Positions 15,704 to 25,031 of a stretch of DNA of 64,000 bases are shown piece after piece; within the stretch, counting starts at the first letter, position 1, and each line of letters starts with the position of its first letter. Position numbers and translations under genes: made by a program. The stretch is from Algibacter amylolyticus (GTDB taxonomy: Bacteria; Bacteroidota; Bacteroidia; Flavobacteriales; Flavobacteriaceae), in the NCBI RefSeq assembly GCF_014202225.1, contig NZ_JACHGE010000006.1:62001-126000 (forward strand), given 5' to 3'. The notes beneath the pieces were generated by a model, which saw only the letters and a program-made list of their open reading frames with translations, was not told the DNA's origin and ran no database searches.

Positions 15704-17956
15704 TTAATCATTAGAAGAAATTAACAAGCCTTTACCATCTGTTACTATAACAATATAATCATCAGATGCGCTCATATCAATTGCTGTTGCCGCTACTTCT
15801 CTCAATGTATCATCGGCTTTATCAAGCCAACCATTTTGAGTGTTATGAGGGTTGTTAAGTCTATATAAAAAACAATCGGGATTGCTTGCATTTTCAGGTC
15901 TTGCATATACTAATAAACGACCACTAGGATCTAAAGCCATTGCTCCTGGGTTATCTTTTGGATAGTTTAAATTAACCTCAGAAGGAGAACCTCCAACTGA
16001 AGCATTAGCAATTCTAAATACATCTTCATCAGTAGAAACATACAATATATCATTGGAACTATCGTAAGCTAAATAACCTTCATCTTTTCCAACTGGTTTC
16101 GTTAGAATTTTAGTCCAACTCACACCGTAATCTGTCGTTCTCCAAACACCAGTTAGCCTATCATACATAAATGTAGTTGTAGTACCATTAGTTACCACTG
16201 AACACCTAAGCCCATTGTTAGATTGGAGGTTCGTAAAAGCTGGAGTGCTACGTGAAACCCAATTAGTTGAAAAATTATTACTGTTTGAAGGTCTATCCGA
16301 GGTTATAATCTCTCCATCATCTACTGCAGCAATTATACGCTCAGTTCCACCAGGAAACTCAACCCAAGAACAACCTATAATCCTCTTAGGAGAAGGTGTA
16401 CCGGTAACTTCGTCAACAATTGGGGAAGATGAGGAAAGTGAAGAAACGATTCCAAACTTACCTGCTGTAGTATTATTATCCCGTTCATTAGCGGCAAGTG
16501 CCACCTCCGACCCATCAGGCGAAAAAGTGATTCCATGACCCGTAGTTACACCTCCTAGTCCTGCAGAATACCAATTAGCACCTCCGTCACTAGATGTTAC
16601 CAAATCATGATCTGTATTCCCAACTGCAATTACACCAGACTGATTTATATCTACATCTCGATAAGTTAAGATTTGAAAACCATTAGCAGGCTTCCAAGTA
16701 ACTCCTGAATCATGAGTAGTCCAAATAGCTGAAGTAGAACACACAACCCATTTTCTATTATCATGTGGCGATACCTGAATTGAGGCTATATCACAATTGG
16801 ATTTACCTAAAGCCCAATTTCCATGCTTTTGAAATACAAGTAAATCTTGAGTACCATCCCATGGTGTATTAGATACTCCCGAAGCTGTCGTATTAGTCCA
16901 AGTTGTTCCACTATCCTCGGATAGCCAAATATCTCCATCACCATCTGCAGTACCAACAACAACTCTATCAGTATTCCAATTTCTCTCATACCCACTTATA
17001 GCAGTTGACATAACTGATGTACCTATACTACCAGTAATATCAGATAAATTACCATTAGATGGCACATATCTTCTTACCCCAAATCTGCCACATGCTAGAT
17101 AAAGTCGGTTTCCTAAAACAACAATAGATTCTACTACATCTGGTATATTTGAAATTTGTGTACCTGAAGGCGACGAAGTATTTAAACCGCTTATAAGCCA
17201 CAATCCTTTATTCGGAATAGATGAATCATCCCCCCATAATCCTACATAAACTGCATTAGGATCATTAGGAGACATGGCCATAGCACGTACATGAACTGCA
17301 CCACTATTAAACACATTATTTATCTTAGTCCAACTTGAACGGTTATTGGTTGAAATCCATACACCATCCTTATAGGTACCAGCTACCCAAGTTGAACCAC
17401 TTACCCATTGAATTAAACTTGCATCTGTAGATCGCGGTCTTCCCGTTGGTAAAGGCACATTACTATTTTGAGCGGAAAAAGAAATATCGGAAGAATCCAC
17501 GTTCCAAGAATCTCCATTGTCAGTAGAAGAAATTACTTCTCCTCCTATACCTTTAAAGCCTGTTCCTCCAACAATTACTGTACTTCCATTAACATCAATA
17601 GCATTTAAAGTAGCTATTTTTTGATGAGAATCTTGGTATCCTAACCCTTTACATTTAGTTTTAAAACTTTTACCATAATTAGTTGAGACACCTGTTCCTC
17701 CAATATCCGATCCAAAGTAAACTTTATTAGGATCATTAGGGTCCCAGGTTACTACATTAGGATATCCTCCGCCTACGGGTCCAGACTGTTCAAAAGCTAT
17801 CGTTCCCGAAATTAGATTAGATGAAGTATTTTGGGTTAATAAAACACTTTCATTATTTTCCTCGGAAACAAAATCTTTTTCATGACACCCCAAGAAAAAA
17901 CTTGAAAGAGTTAAAATACAATAAAATACCTGCTTATTTTTTTTAAAACGTTTCAT
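15704..17956 (-). CDS. GH74-like beta-propeller lipoprotein 1
   Basis: A 750-residue lipoprotein (lipobox FLGC, Cys24) made of sialidase/BNR-type propeller repeats: S-x-D-x-G-x-x-W motifs such as STDNGDSWN, SEDSGTTWT, THDSGVTWK and TTDYGVSWT. The N-terminal GGGYPNVVTWDPNDPNKVYF and SDIGGTGVSTNYGKSF parallel the opening of GH74 xyloglucanases (GGG...F.P..P..vYa.tDiGG.yrs). It is a tandem paralogue of the next gene (18188-20443), sharing long identical stretches such as NWALG and GFQILTYRDV. Catalytic residues of GH74 could not be confirmed by eye, so activity is a hypothesis. It is likely surface-exposed and co-transcribed with block A. Confidence 0.8.
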   Translation of the reverse strand: MKRFKKNKQVFYCILTLSSFFLGCHEKDFVSEENNESVLLTQNTSSNLISGTIAFEQSGPVGGGYPNVVTWDPNDPNKVYFGSDIGGTGVSTNYGKSFKTKCKGLGYQDSHQKIATLNAIDVNGSTVIVGGTGFKGIGGEVISSTDNGDSWNVDSSDISFSAQNSNVPLPTGRPRSTDASLIQWVSGSTWVAGTYKDGVWISTNNRSSWTKINNVFNSGAVHVRAMAMSPNDPNAVYVGLWGDDSSIPNKGLWLISGLNTSSPSGTQISNIPDVVESIVVLGNRLYLACGRFGVRRYVPSNGNLSDITGSIGTSVMSTAISGYERNWNTDRVVVGTADGDGDIWLSEDSGTTWTNTTASGVSNTPWDGTQDLLVFQKHGNWALGKSNCDIASIQVSPHDNRKWVVCSTSAIWTTHDSGVTWKPANGFQILTYRDVDINQSGVIAVGNTDHDLVTSSDGGANWYSAGLGGVTTGHGITFSPDGSEVALAANERDNNTTAGKFGIVSSLSSSSPIVDEVTGTPSPKRIIGCSWVEFPGGTERIIAAVDDGEIITSDRPSNSNNFSTNWVSRSTPAFTNLQSNNGLRCSVVTNGTTTTFMYDRLTGVWRTTDYGVSWTKILTKPVGKDEGYLAYDSSNDILYVSTDEDVFRIANASVGGSPSEVNLNYPKDNPGAMALDPSGRLLVYARPENASNPDCFLYRLNNPHNTQNGWLDKADDTLREVAATAIDMSASDDYIVIVTDGKGLLISSND

Positions 17957-18187
17957 AATATTATATTAGTTAGTTAGTATACATTTTATAAATCATTCTA
18001 AATCTGCCGGTTACACAGATTTGAATCCATCATCTTAAATAGTAACAATATCTATTTAAACTATAAGTTTCTTTGTTTAAAAATTTGACTATCTTTTAGA
18101 TAAATAAAACAACCTACATTCACAAGTACTAATGAGCCATAGCCATACATTACTAATTACCTAAAAAAACAACACTTTAACATTTAA

Positions 18188-20443
18188 TTAATTTGGATAA
18201 CTTTTAGAAACGAGAAGTCCTTTTCCCGAAGTTGTTAAAACAACCTGATTTTCTAAAATATCTATATCTGTCACTGGTGGTGCTACTCTTTTAAACGTTT
18301 CATCTGCAACATCAACCCACATATTTTTATCGGTACTTGGATTGCTATTACAATACAACGCACAATCAAAATTACCTGCAATTAGTGGCTCTGCATACAC
18401 CAATAAACGACCAACTGAATCTAAAGCTAGTGCTCCTGGTTTACTAGTTGGAAACGATAAATTATACGTTGAAATCTCTGTCGATGCATTTTTTAATAAA
18501 ATAACTTCATTTGGAGTGGATACATATAAATTATCGTTAGCACTATCATAAGCCAAATAACCTTGATCACTTCCTGCGGTAGTTGTTAAAATTTGACTCC
18601 AAGTTTCACCATAATCCGTGGTTCTCCATACACCAGTTTGTCTGTCGTAAATAAAAGTAATTGAGGCTCCATCTGTTTCCACAGCACATCTAAGTCCATT
18701 ATTAATTTGAGCACCCATGAATGCGTTACTGCGTATAGTCCAATTTGACCAGTATCCATTACTACGATCTATGGTCCTAACACCTCCATCATCAATAGCT
18801 ACAATAATTCGCTCTGTTTTATTAGGAAGATGTACCCAAGAGGAACCAATAATTCTCTTTGGTGAAGCCGTGTTACTAATTTCTTTAATTTCTGGAGATA
18901 AAGGCGTGTTAGGACTTGATGCTATTCCAAATTTACCATCCGATGTATTATTATCTCGTTCATTAACCGCAAAGGCTAATTCTTCACCATTTGGTGAGAA
19001 CTTTAATCCATTACCAGTAGTTACGCTTTGTAATCCTATTGCCGTCCATTTAGAGCCCTGATCGGTTGACAATAACACATCATGATCTACATTAGCAACA
19101 GCAATAACCCCAGTTTTACTAATCTCAACATCACGGTAAGTTAAAATTTGAAACCCATTAGCTGGACGCCAAGAACTACCTGCGTTATCTGTAGTCCAAA
19201 TTGCCGAAGTAGAACAAACTACCCAAGCATCAGGATTATGTGGAGATATTTGAATTGTTGCCACATCACATTTTGCGCCTCCTAATGCCCAATTACCATG
19301 TTTCTCAAAAACAATTAAATTTTCATTACTACCCCATGGATTAAACGATACTCCCGAAGCCGTAGTATTAGTCCAACTTGACCCACTATCTTCTGAAACC
19401 CAAATATCACCATTACCTTCAGCAGTACCAACTACAACTCTATCGGTATTCCAAGATCTTTCAACACCATGTATAGCTGTAGACATAACCGTATTACCTA
19501 TATTTCCAGTAATATCAGAAAGATTATTATTTGATGGAACAAATCGTCTAACTCCAAATTTTCCGCAAGCCAAATACAAACGATTTCCTAAAACGGTTAT
19601 GGACTCAACTACATCTGGAATACCTGATACCTTTGTTGCTTGAGGCGAACTATCTAAATTACTTATGCGCCATAACCCTTTATTTTCAATAGATGAATTA
19701 TCACCCCATAAACCTACATAAACCGTATTCACATCATCGGGAGACATAGCCATAGCACGTACAAATACATCCCCATTAAATACTTTTAACCTGGTCCAAC
19801 TATTTCGATTGTTAGTTGAAATCCAAACACCATCTTTATAGGTGCCAGCCACCCAAGTTGCCCCACTAACCCATTGAATTAGACTAGGGTCTGTAGAACG
19901 TGGACGTCCTGTTGGCAATGGTGCATTACTATTTTGTGCTGAAAAAGAAATATCGGACGAATCATGACTCCATGTTTCTCCACCATTAGATGAAGAAATA
20001 ACCTCACCGCCAGCCCCCTTAAAACCTGTACCTCCTACAATTATAGTACTTCCATTTACATCAATGGCGTTAAGAGCTGCTATTTTTTGATGTGAATCTT
20101 CGTATCCTAAACCTCGTGCTGAAGATTCAAAATCTTTACCATAATTAGTTGATTTACCCGTACCTCCTATATCTGATCCAAAATAAATTTTACCTGCTTC
20201 ATTGGGATCCCAAGTTACTACATTAGGATATCCTCCTCCAACAGGTCCACCTTGTTCAAAATTTATAACACTTATATCAGTATTTAAAATTTCTTCATCG
20301 GGATTATTATTTGTTGGCGTTTCGTTATCAATAACTTCTTGTTCTGTTTCAATAAAATTTTTTTCTTGACAAGATGAAAATAAACTAGAAGTAATAAAAA
20401 TTACAAAAAACACCTGTTTAATTTTAATTAATTTCGTTTTCAT
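18188..20443 (-). CDS. GH74-like beta-propeller lipoprotein 2
   Basis: A 751-residue paralogue of the downstream propeller protein, with the same architecture: signal peptide and lipobox (LFSSC), a low-complexity acidic linker, and BNR-type repeats (SSNGGETWS, SEDSGSSWT, TTDNAGSSW, TTDYGETWS). The start at ATG 20443 is preferred over 20461 because it gives a compact MKTKLIKIKQ n-region. Two copies of this size in one operon suggest different linkages or a division between binding and cleavage. The 231-bp gap to the next gene (17957-18187) holds no recognisable feature. The 5' end is 31 bp after the sulfatase stop. Confidence 0.8.
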   Translation of the reverse strand: MKTKLIKIKQVFFVIFITSSLFSSCQEKNFIETEQEVIDNETPTNNNPDEEILNTDISVINFEQGGPVGGGYPNVVTWDPNEAGKIYFGSDIGGTGKSTNYGKDFESSARGLGYEDSHQKIAALNAIDVNGSTIIVGGTGFKGAGGEVISSSNGGETWSHDSSDISFSAQNSNAPLPTGRPRSTDPSLIQWVSGATWVAGTYKDGVWISTNNRNSWTRLKVFNGDVFVRAMAMSPDDVNTVYVGLWGDNSSIENKGLWRISNLDSSPQATKVSGIPDVVESITVLGNRLYLACGKFGVRRFVPSNNNLSDITGNIGNTVMSTAIHGVERSWNTDRVVVGTAEGNGDIWVSEDSGSSWTNTTASGVSFNPWGSNENLIVFEKHGNWALGGAKCDVATIQISPHNPDAWVVCSTSAIWTTDNAGSSWRPANGFQILTYRDVEISKTGVIAVANVDHDVLLSTDQGSKWTAIGLQSVTTGNGLKFSPNGEELAFAVNERDNNTSDGKFGIASSPNTPLSPEIKEISNTASPKRIIGSSWVHLPNKTERIIVAIDDGGVRTIDRSNGYWSNWTIRSNAFMGAQINNGLRCAVETDGASITFIYDRQTGVWRTTDYGETWSQILTTTAGSDQGYLAYDSANDNLYVSTPNEVILLKNASTEISTYNLSFPTSKPGALALDSVGRLLVYAEPLIAGNFDCALYCNSNPSTDKNMWVDVADETFKRVAPPVTDIDILENQVVLTTSGKGLLVSKSYPN

Positions 20444-20474
20444 AAAGATCTTAGTTTGCAAATTTTATTTTTTA

Positions 20475-22028
20475 TTAGTTCTCTTTTTTATCTTCACCTT
20501 TAATATCTTCAAATACTTTAATCATTTCATGAAGTTTAGATGCATTAGATTGGGCTAAATTTTCTTGTTCACCAATATCATTAATAAGATTATATAATTG
20601 ATAATCGCCTAAACTCCCCGTTACTATATTTTGGCTTTTCATTACTTTAGGTCCCTTATGAGGCGGAATCATAACCCATTCATCTTTTCTAAGTGCTGTT
20701 TTAGACATGGCCTCAATTACTAGCTCTGTCCTACCAACAGAACTCTTACCTAAAAACGTGCTTAGTAAATTTTTACTATCAGTTTTAGTAATACTTTCAC
20801 CTACTAAATCTGATAAAGAAGCTAATATATCTAATTGAGAGACTAAGGCTTTAGAAACACCTGGCTCAATATTTCCTTTCCAATAGGTTAATAAAGGAAT
20901 ATGAGTTCCTGCTTCTAACAGACTGTATTTCCCACCACTAAATTCCCCCCAAGGTTTATGGCTACCAAGCTTTTCAACCGCATCATCATAGTATCCATCA
21001 TTTAAAACTGGTCCATTATCACTTGTAAAAATTATTAAGGTATTATTTAAAATATTTTTTTCTTCTAAAGTTGATATTAATTGACCTATAGTCCAATCTG
21101 CTTCCATAATGACATCTCCACGAGGCCCCATTCCAGATTTTCCAACAAATTTTGGGTTAGGAGTTCTTGGAACATGTGGTTGGTGCAAAGCAAAATATAG
21201 AAAAAAAGGATTATCCTTATTATCTGTGACAAAACGTTGCGCTTCTTTTAAAAACGTTTTAGACATGGTGGTATCTACCCATTTAGCATTCGTACCTCCT
21301 TTCATAAAACCTATTCTAGGAATCCCGTTTACAATACTGTTATTATGAGTGTGATGCCATTTCATTTCTACCAATTCTGGATGATCTAAAGCTGTTGGTT
21401 CTCCTATGAAATTTTCTTCGTAACTCACTTCTATAGGATCATTAGGATCTAGATTAACTACATTTCCATTTTCAATATATACCGTTGGTACCCGATCTTG
21501 AGTGGCAGCCATTATATAGGAATGATCGAAACCTACTTGATTAGGTCCCAAAGCAATTTGTTTATTCCAATTTAAAGTGCCATTTCCAAGACCTAAATGC
21601 CATTTCCCAACAATACCTGTAGTATATCCTGCCTTTTTCAAGACCTTAGCAATGGTCTCTTGATTTTCATCTATTAAAAGAGGTGCGGTTCCTGTAAGTA
21701 TTTTGGCATCCTTTTTTCTCCATGGATACATCCCTGTTAAAAGAGCATACCTACTTGGTGTACAGGTTGCCGAACTTGCATACCCATTTTCAAAAACCAT
21801 ACCTCCATTTGCTAAATTATCGATATGTGGTGTTGCTATTTCGCCTCCATTAAACCCTACATCTCCATATCCAAGATCGTCCATATAAATTAAGACAATA
21901 TTTGGTTTGCTATCGGTTTGTTGTATTTTATTTTTTGCCTTATTACATGATAAGACTAATAAAAAACATAATAACAAATAAGATTTATTAAGGAAGGATA
22001 AGATATGCTTTTTCATATTTGATTTCAT
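20475..22028 (-). CDS. S1-family sulfatase (lipoprotein)
   Basis: A 517-residue formylglycine-dependent sulfatase that removes sulfate esters from the glycan. Signal peptide with lipobox LVLSC (Cys28). The metal-binding MDDLGYGD lies at 49-56, the maturation motif SATCTPSR has Cys89 (C-x-P-x-R), and GKWHLGLG carries the conserved Lys-His. A later SDNGP block completes the active site. A possible later start is Met5. It is strongly similar to the sulfatase at 45667-47223 (shared segments YIMAATQDRVPTVYI and PWGEF/DPKGG-type loops), indicating duplication within the locus. Block A gene, 31 bp before the propeller genes. A maturase is not in the window. Confidence 0.93.
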   Translation of the reverse strand: MKSNMKKHILSFLNKSYLLLCFLLVLSCNKAKNKIQQTDSKPNIVLIYMDDLGYGDVGFNGGEIATPHIDNLANGGMVFENGYASSATCTPSRYALLTGMYPWRKKDAKILTGTAPLLIDENQETIAKVLKKAGYTTGIVGKWHLGLGNGTLNWNKQIALGPNQVGFDHSYIMAATQDRVPTVYIENGNVVNLDPNDPIEVSYEENFIGEPTALDHPELVEMKWHHTHNNSIVNGIPRIGFMKGGTNAKWVDTTMSKTFLKEAQRFVTDNKDNPFFLYFALHQPHVPRTPNPKFVGKSGMGPRGDVIMEADWTIGQLISTLEEKNILNNTLIIFTSDNGPVLNDGYYDDAVEKLGSHKPWGEFSGGKYSLLEAGTHIPLLTYWKGNIEPGVSKALVSQLDILASLSDLVGESITKTDSKNLLSTFLGKSSVGRTELVIEAMSKTALRKDEWVMIPPHKGPKVMKSQNIVTGSLGDYQLYNLINDIGEQENLAQSNASKLHEMIKVFEDIKGEDKKEN

Positions 22029-22205
22029 TTTCTATATTAATTAGATTATTGTCCTTTGGTATCAATGATCTATATTATTAACTTCAACAACTACTTTATT
22101 TCTACAACCACCTTAAAATCACTAACCTTAAAACAGAAGGTGTTCAAAAAAAATCATTGCGTTGTTGCTATTTATTTAACTATGCTAAGTTAAATACACC
22201 AACTC

Positions 22206-23087
22206 CTAAGGCTCGACATTAAAAGTAGTTGGAATAATAAAAGTATCGCTACTTTCATTTAATGTTTCGGTACGAGACCTTCTAGATAAGAGCTCAATCT
22301 TATAATCACCTATGGTATTAAACGTTATTGTGTCTATAACTTTTTTCTCAAAATCACCTTCTCTATCTAGTGATTGACTATCTATTGTAATTCTATCCTC
22401 CTCGTTTTCTTCATTAGTTAAAACTTTCCATGTTGTAAAATGCGGTCTTGCATTATTATTCTCCACAAAATTACTTTGATCCTCAATAATTAATTTATCA
22501 CCAACATTTAATGTTACAACTGATGTATTTTCATAATCTATAATGGTTTCATTTAAGTATCTAATTTCCGGTTTAGCTACAACGGTATCATACACATCAA
22601 TTGAAAATTCGTGTTCTGCAATCCATTTTCCGTCTATATTAACGGTAGCAATTGTATCTTCAATAGATGTATTGGTTTCTACATCGAAAACATTATACCG
22701 GTAAGATGTAGAATCTGCAAACTCACCATAATACTTTATTCGAGTATCTGAATTACCTTTTTTAAATAGGACACTAACAGTTTTTTCATTTGAAGTATTA
22801 GTTACAGGTTCTTTAATATAGCTATCGTGATGAGGCAAATTGTTCGGTATTGGACCTTCTAGAAAAAATGAATTATCTGGAATAGTCCATTCGGTAACCA
22901 ATGCTCCGGCGGAAATATCGCTAAAGGAGAAAAATTGATTAACCTCTGAATCTCTAACCTCATTTGCACCAGAACTCATTGTAATAAAAAGGTCCGTAAA
23001 AGATGGCGGTGTTTCGTAATCATCTTCATTACAACTAGTAATAAGTATAATAGGCAGTAAAAACAAAATTTTTAATATGTTATTCAT
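22206..23087 (-). CDS. Putative surface glycan-binding lipoprotein
   Basis: A 293-residue lipoprotein (signal peptide, lipobox LITSC, Cys19) placed directly after susD, the usual spot for a surface glycan-binding protein. No catalytic motif is visible. The sequence is beta-rich with Ig/PKD-like patterns (VVTLNVGDKLIIEDQS; FNTIGDYKIELLSRRS). The last ~25 residues (TETLNESSDTFIIPTTFNVE) reappear as a decayed copy at 31347-31421. Family membership beyond this is not recognised; function is inferred from position. Confidence 0.7.
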   Translation of the reverse strand: MNNILKILFLLPIILITSCNEDDYETPPSFTDLFITMSSGANEVRDSEVNQFFSFSDISAGALVTEWTIPDNSFFLEGPIPNNLPHHDSYIKEPVTNTSNEKTVSVLFKKGNSDTRIKYYGEFADSTSYRYNVFDVETNTSIEDTIATVNIDGKWIAEHEFSIDVYDTVVAKPEIRYLNETIIDYENTSVVTLNVGDKLIIEDQSNFVENNNARPHFTTWKVLTNEENEEDRITIDSQSLDREGDFEKKVIDTITFNTIGDYKIELLSRRSRTETLNESSDTFIIPTTFNVEP

Positions 23088-23098
23088 AATTATAAAAA

Positions 23099-25021
23099 TT
23101 AATTTGAGTTTAAATTAGAGTTAATCTCATCTTGAGGTATTGGGAAATAAGAATGCAAACTTTCATTGAAATTTTGAGATCCTAATAAATGATCTTTTAA
23201 ATGGGCTTCTTTAGTTCTTCTATTTGTATTAGTTTCAATATTATTAGGATTTCTAAGCGTTTCAAGCGGTGGTACTTCTCCTGTAGGTACAATAAAACAT
23301 CTAAACCTTATAGGGTTAGCTCCATTTATATTTTGTCTATAACTAAAAGCATCATATTCTGGTAATGCAATGGCTTGTAATTGTTGTTTCCAAACTCCCC
23401 AACGTCTTAAATCTATATACCTTACACCTTCTAATGCTAATTCTAATGGTTTTTCTGTAAACCTTAAATGCTCTCTTAAATTATCAATATTTACAGTTTG
23501 TTCTCCATTATCAGGATCCATATCAATATCATTCATGTAAGTAGAATTTCCAGAAAATTCGCCAATACCTTCGTTTCCTAATAAAATAAGATGCGATCTT
23601 TTTCTAATTCTATTTATATACCTTAAAGCTTCGGTTAAATCGCCTTTTTCAATCATACATTCTGCATATAATAAATAAATTTCGGCTAAACGAATCACAG
23701 GGATATTTATACCCGATCTACCATCAACACTTGGGTCTTGATCTTCTCCATCTCCACCATTTTCAGTATTCCAACCTGTAAATTTTTTCCAAAAATTAGG
23801 AGAAGCTTTAGCATGAGATCTAGCATTTCTACTTATACCATATTCGCCAGTTGTAACACCGTACATCGGAGAATCTACATCATCTACCGAAGAAATAGAA
23901 TTACCCATTCGGAAACTATACTTTCTCAAAACATTCTCGTCTACACCAATAAGGTCTCCATTACTTCTATCATAAAGATTTCTATTTAGATAATTTGCAT
24001 CATCCAATGGATCTGGTTTTTCTGCTCTATACTTTAGTGTTATCCAAGATGAAGGTTGAATAACTCTATTTATATTTAGTATTGATGAAATTCTTTGAGA
24101 TACATTTTTCTCGTCTGTACCTAACTCAACGCCAATTTGTTTATAATTAATTTCAAAAATAGACTCGTTATTAAACTCATCAATTCCGGTAAAACATTTT
24201 TCTAGATTATCTGCTAAATTATAGTTGTAATTATTAATTACATTTAAAAGTATTGGTTCTGCAGTTGTAAAATCATTTTCATTCATATAACTTTTAGCAA
24301 TTAAGGCTTCGCAGAAACCTGCTGTTACTCGTCCTAAGTTACCCGAACCTACATCGCCCCAATCATTATATGTTTTTGGTAAATTTTCTAAACCATATTG
24401 CAAATCTTCTCTATAAAATTCTTTAATATCATCAGATGAAGAGAATGATTTTTGAAACTCATCAAACGTTGCAGGAACCGTGGCAAATAATGGTAAAGAA
24501 CCATTGTTATAAGAATTATGAAGCACATAATAATAATATCCTCTAAGTGCTCTTGCTTGAGCAACAATTCTTATTCCTGCATCTTGCGAACTTTCATCTC
24601 CAAAACTAGATTTTAAATCTTCATAAGCATCAATAACTTGGTTCGCTCTAAAGACTCCGGTAAAACAAGCATCCCATTTATCTTGAACTTCGTCTGTGGT
24701 TAAATCAAATGTTTGATCGTATATAGGGTTCCCTGAAGTAAAATTTCTTTGTGTTCCTGGTACCGCTACATCTGTACGATAAGGCTCAAACAAAGTACCT
24801 ATAATATTTTCATCTCTTAACGACGCATAAACAGCATTTAAGCCCGCATTTAAATCACCTGTATTCTGCCAAAAACTTTCGTTTGTAAGTGCATTTGGAT
24901 TTACCTGATCTAACTCTTCTGTACATGAATGCAATGTAATTACAAAAAGCATAAGAGGAATTATTCCATTCTTTAATGTATTTTTCATCTTTAATTTTAT
25001 TTTTTTGTCTTTATTTTCCAT
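23099..25021 (-). CDS. SusD/RagB-like glycan-binding lipoprotein 1
   Basis: About 640 residues. SusD-type proteins form the lid of the SusC outer-membrane transporter and bind oligosaccharides. The lipobox is ITLHSC, followed by the family start ELDQVNPNALTNESFW. The central TPR-like part contains ARALRGYYYYVLH and RLAEIYLLYAECMIEKG with IRKRSHL, and the C-terminal part has YIDLRRWG and YFPIPQDEI, all SusD hallmarks. The start is ambiguous: ATG 25021 lies 10 bp after the susC stop, ATG 24988 gives a shorter signal peptide, and ATG 25051 would overlap susC. Coupled to the upstream susC. Confidence 0.93.
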   Translation of the reverse strand: MENKDKKIKLKMKNTLKNGIIPLMLFVITLHSCTEELDQVNPNALTNESFWQNTGDLNAGLNAVYASLRDENIIGTLFEPYRTDVAVPGTQRNFTSGNPIYDQTFDLTTDEVQDKWDACFTGVFRANQVIDAYEDLKSSFGDESSQDAGIRIVAQARALRGYYYYVLHNSYNNGSLPLFATVPATFDEFQKSFSSSDDIKEFYREDLQYGLENLPKTYNDWGDVGSGNLGRVTAGFCEALIAKSYMNENDFTTAEPILLNVINNYNYNLADNLEKCFTGIDEFNNESIFEINYKQIGVELGTDEKNVSQRISSILNINRVIQPSSWITLKYRAEKPDPLDDANYLNRNLYDRSNGDLIGVDENVLRKYSFRMGNSISSVDDVDSPMYGVTTGEYGISRNARSHAKASPNFWKKFTGWNTENGGDGEDQDPSVDGRSGINIPVIRLAEIYLLYAECMIEKGDLTEALRYINRIRKRSHLILLGNEGIGEFSGNSTYMNDIDMDPDNGEQTVNIDNLREHLRFTEKPLELALEGVRYIDLRRWGVWKQQLQAIALPEYDAFSYRQNINGANPIRFRCFIVPTGEVPPLETLRNPNNIETNTNRRTKEAHLKDHLLGSQNFNESLHSYFPIPQDEINSNLNSN

Positions 25022-25031
25022 CGGTATTTTA

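Noticed and set aside
18717-19061. Long plus-strand frames antisense to the propeller lipoproteins (also 16215-16538)
   Set aside because: They are shadow frames of repeat-rich coding sequence; the minus-strand proteins have signal peptides and BNR motifs.
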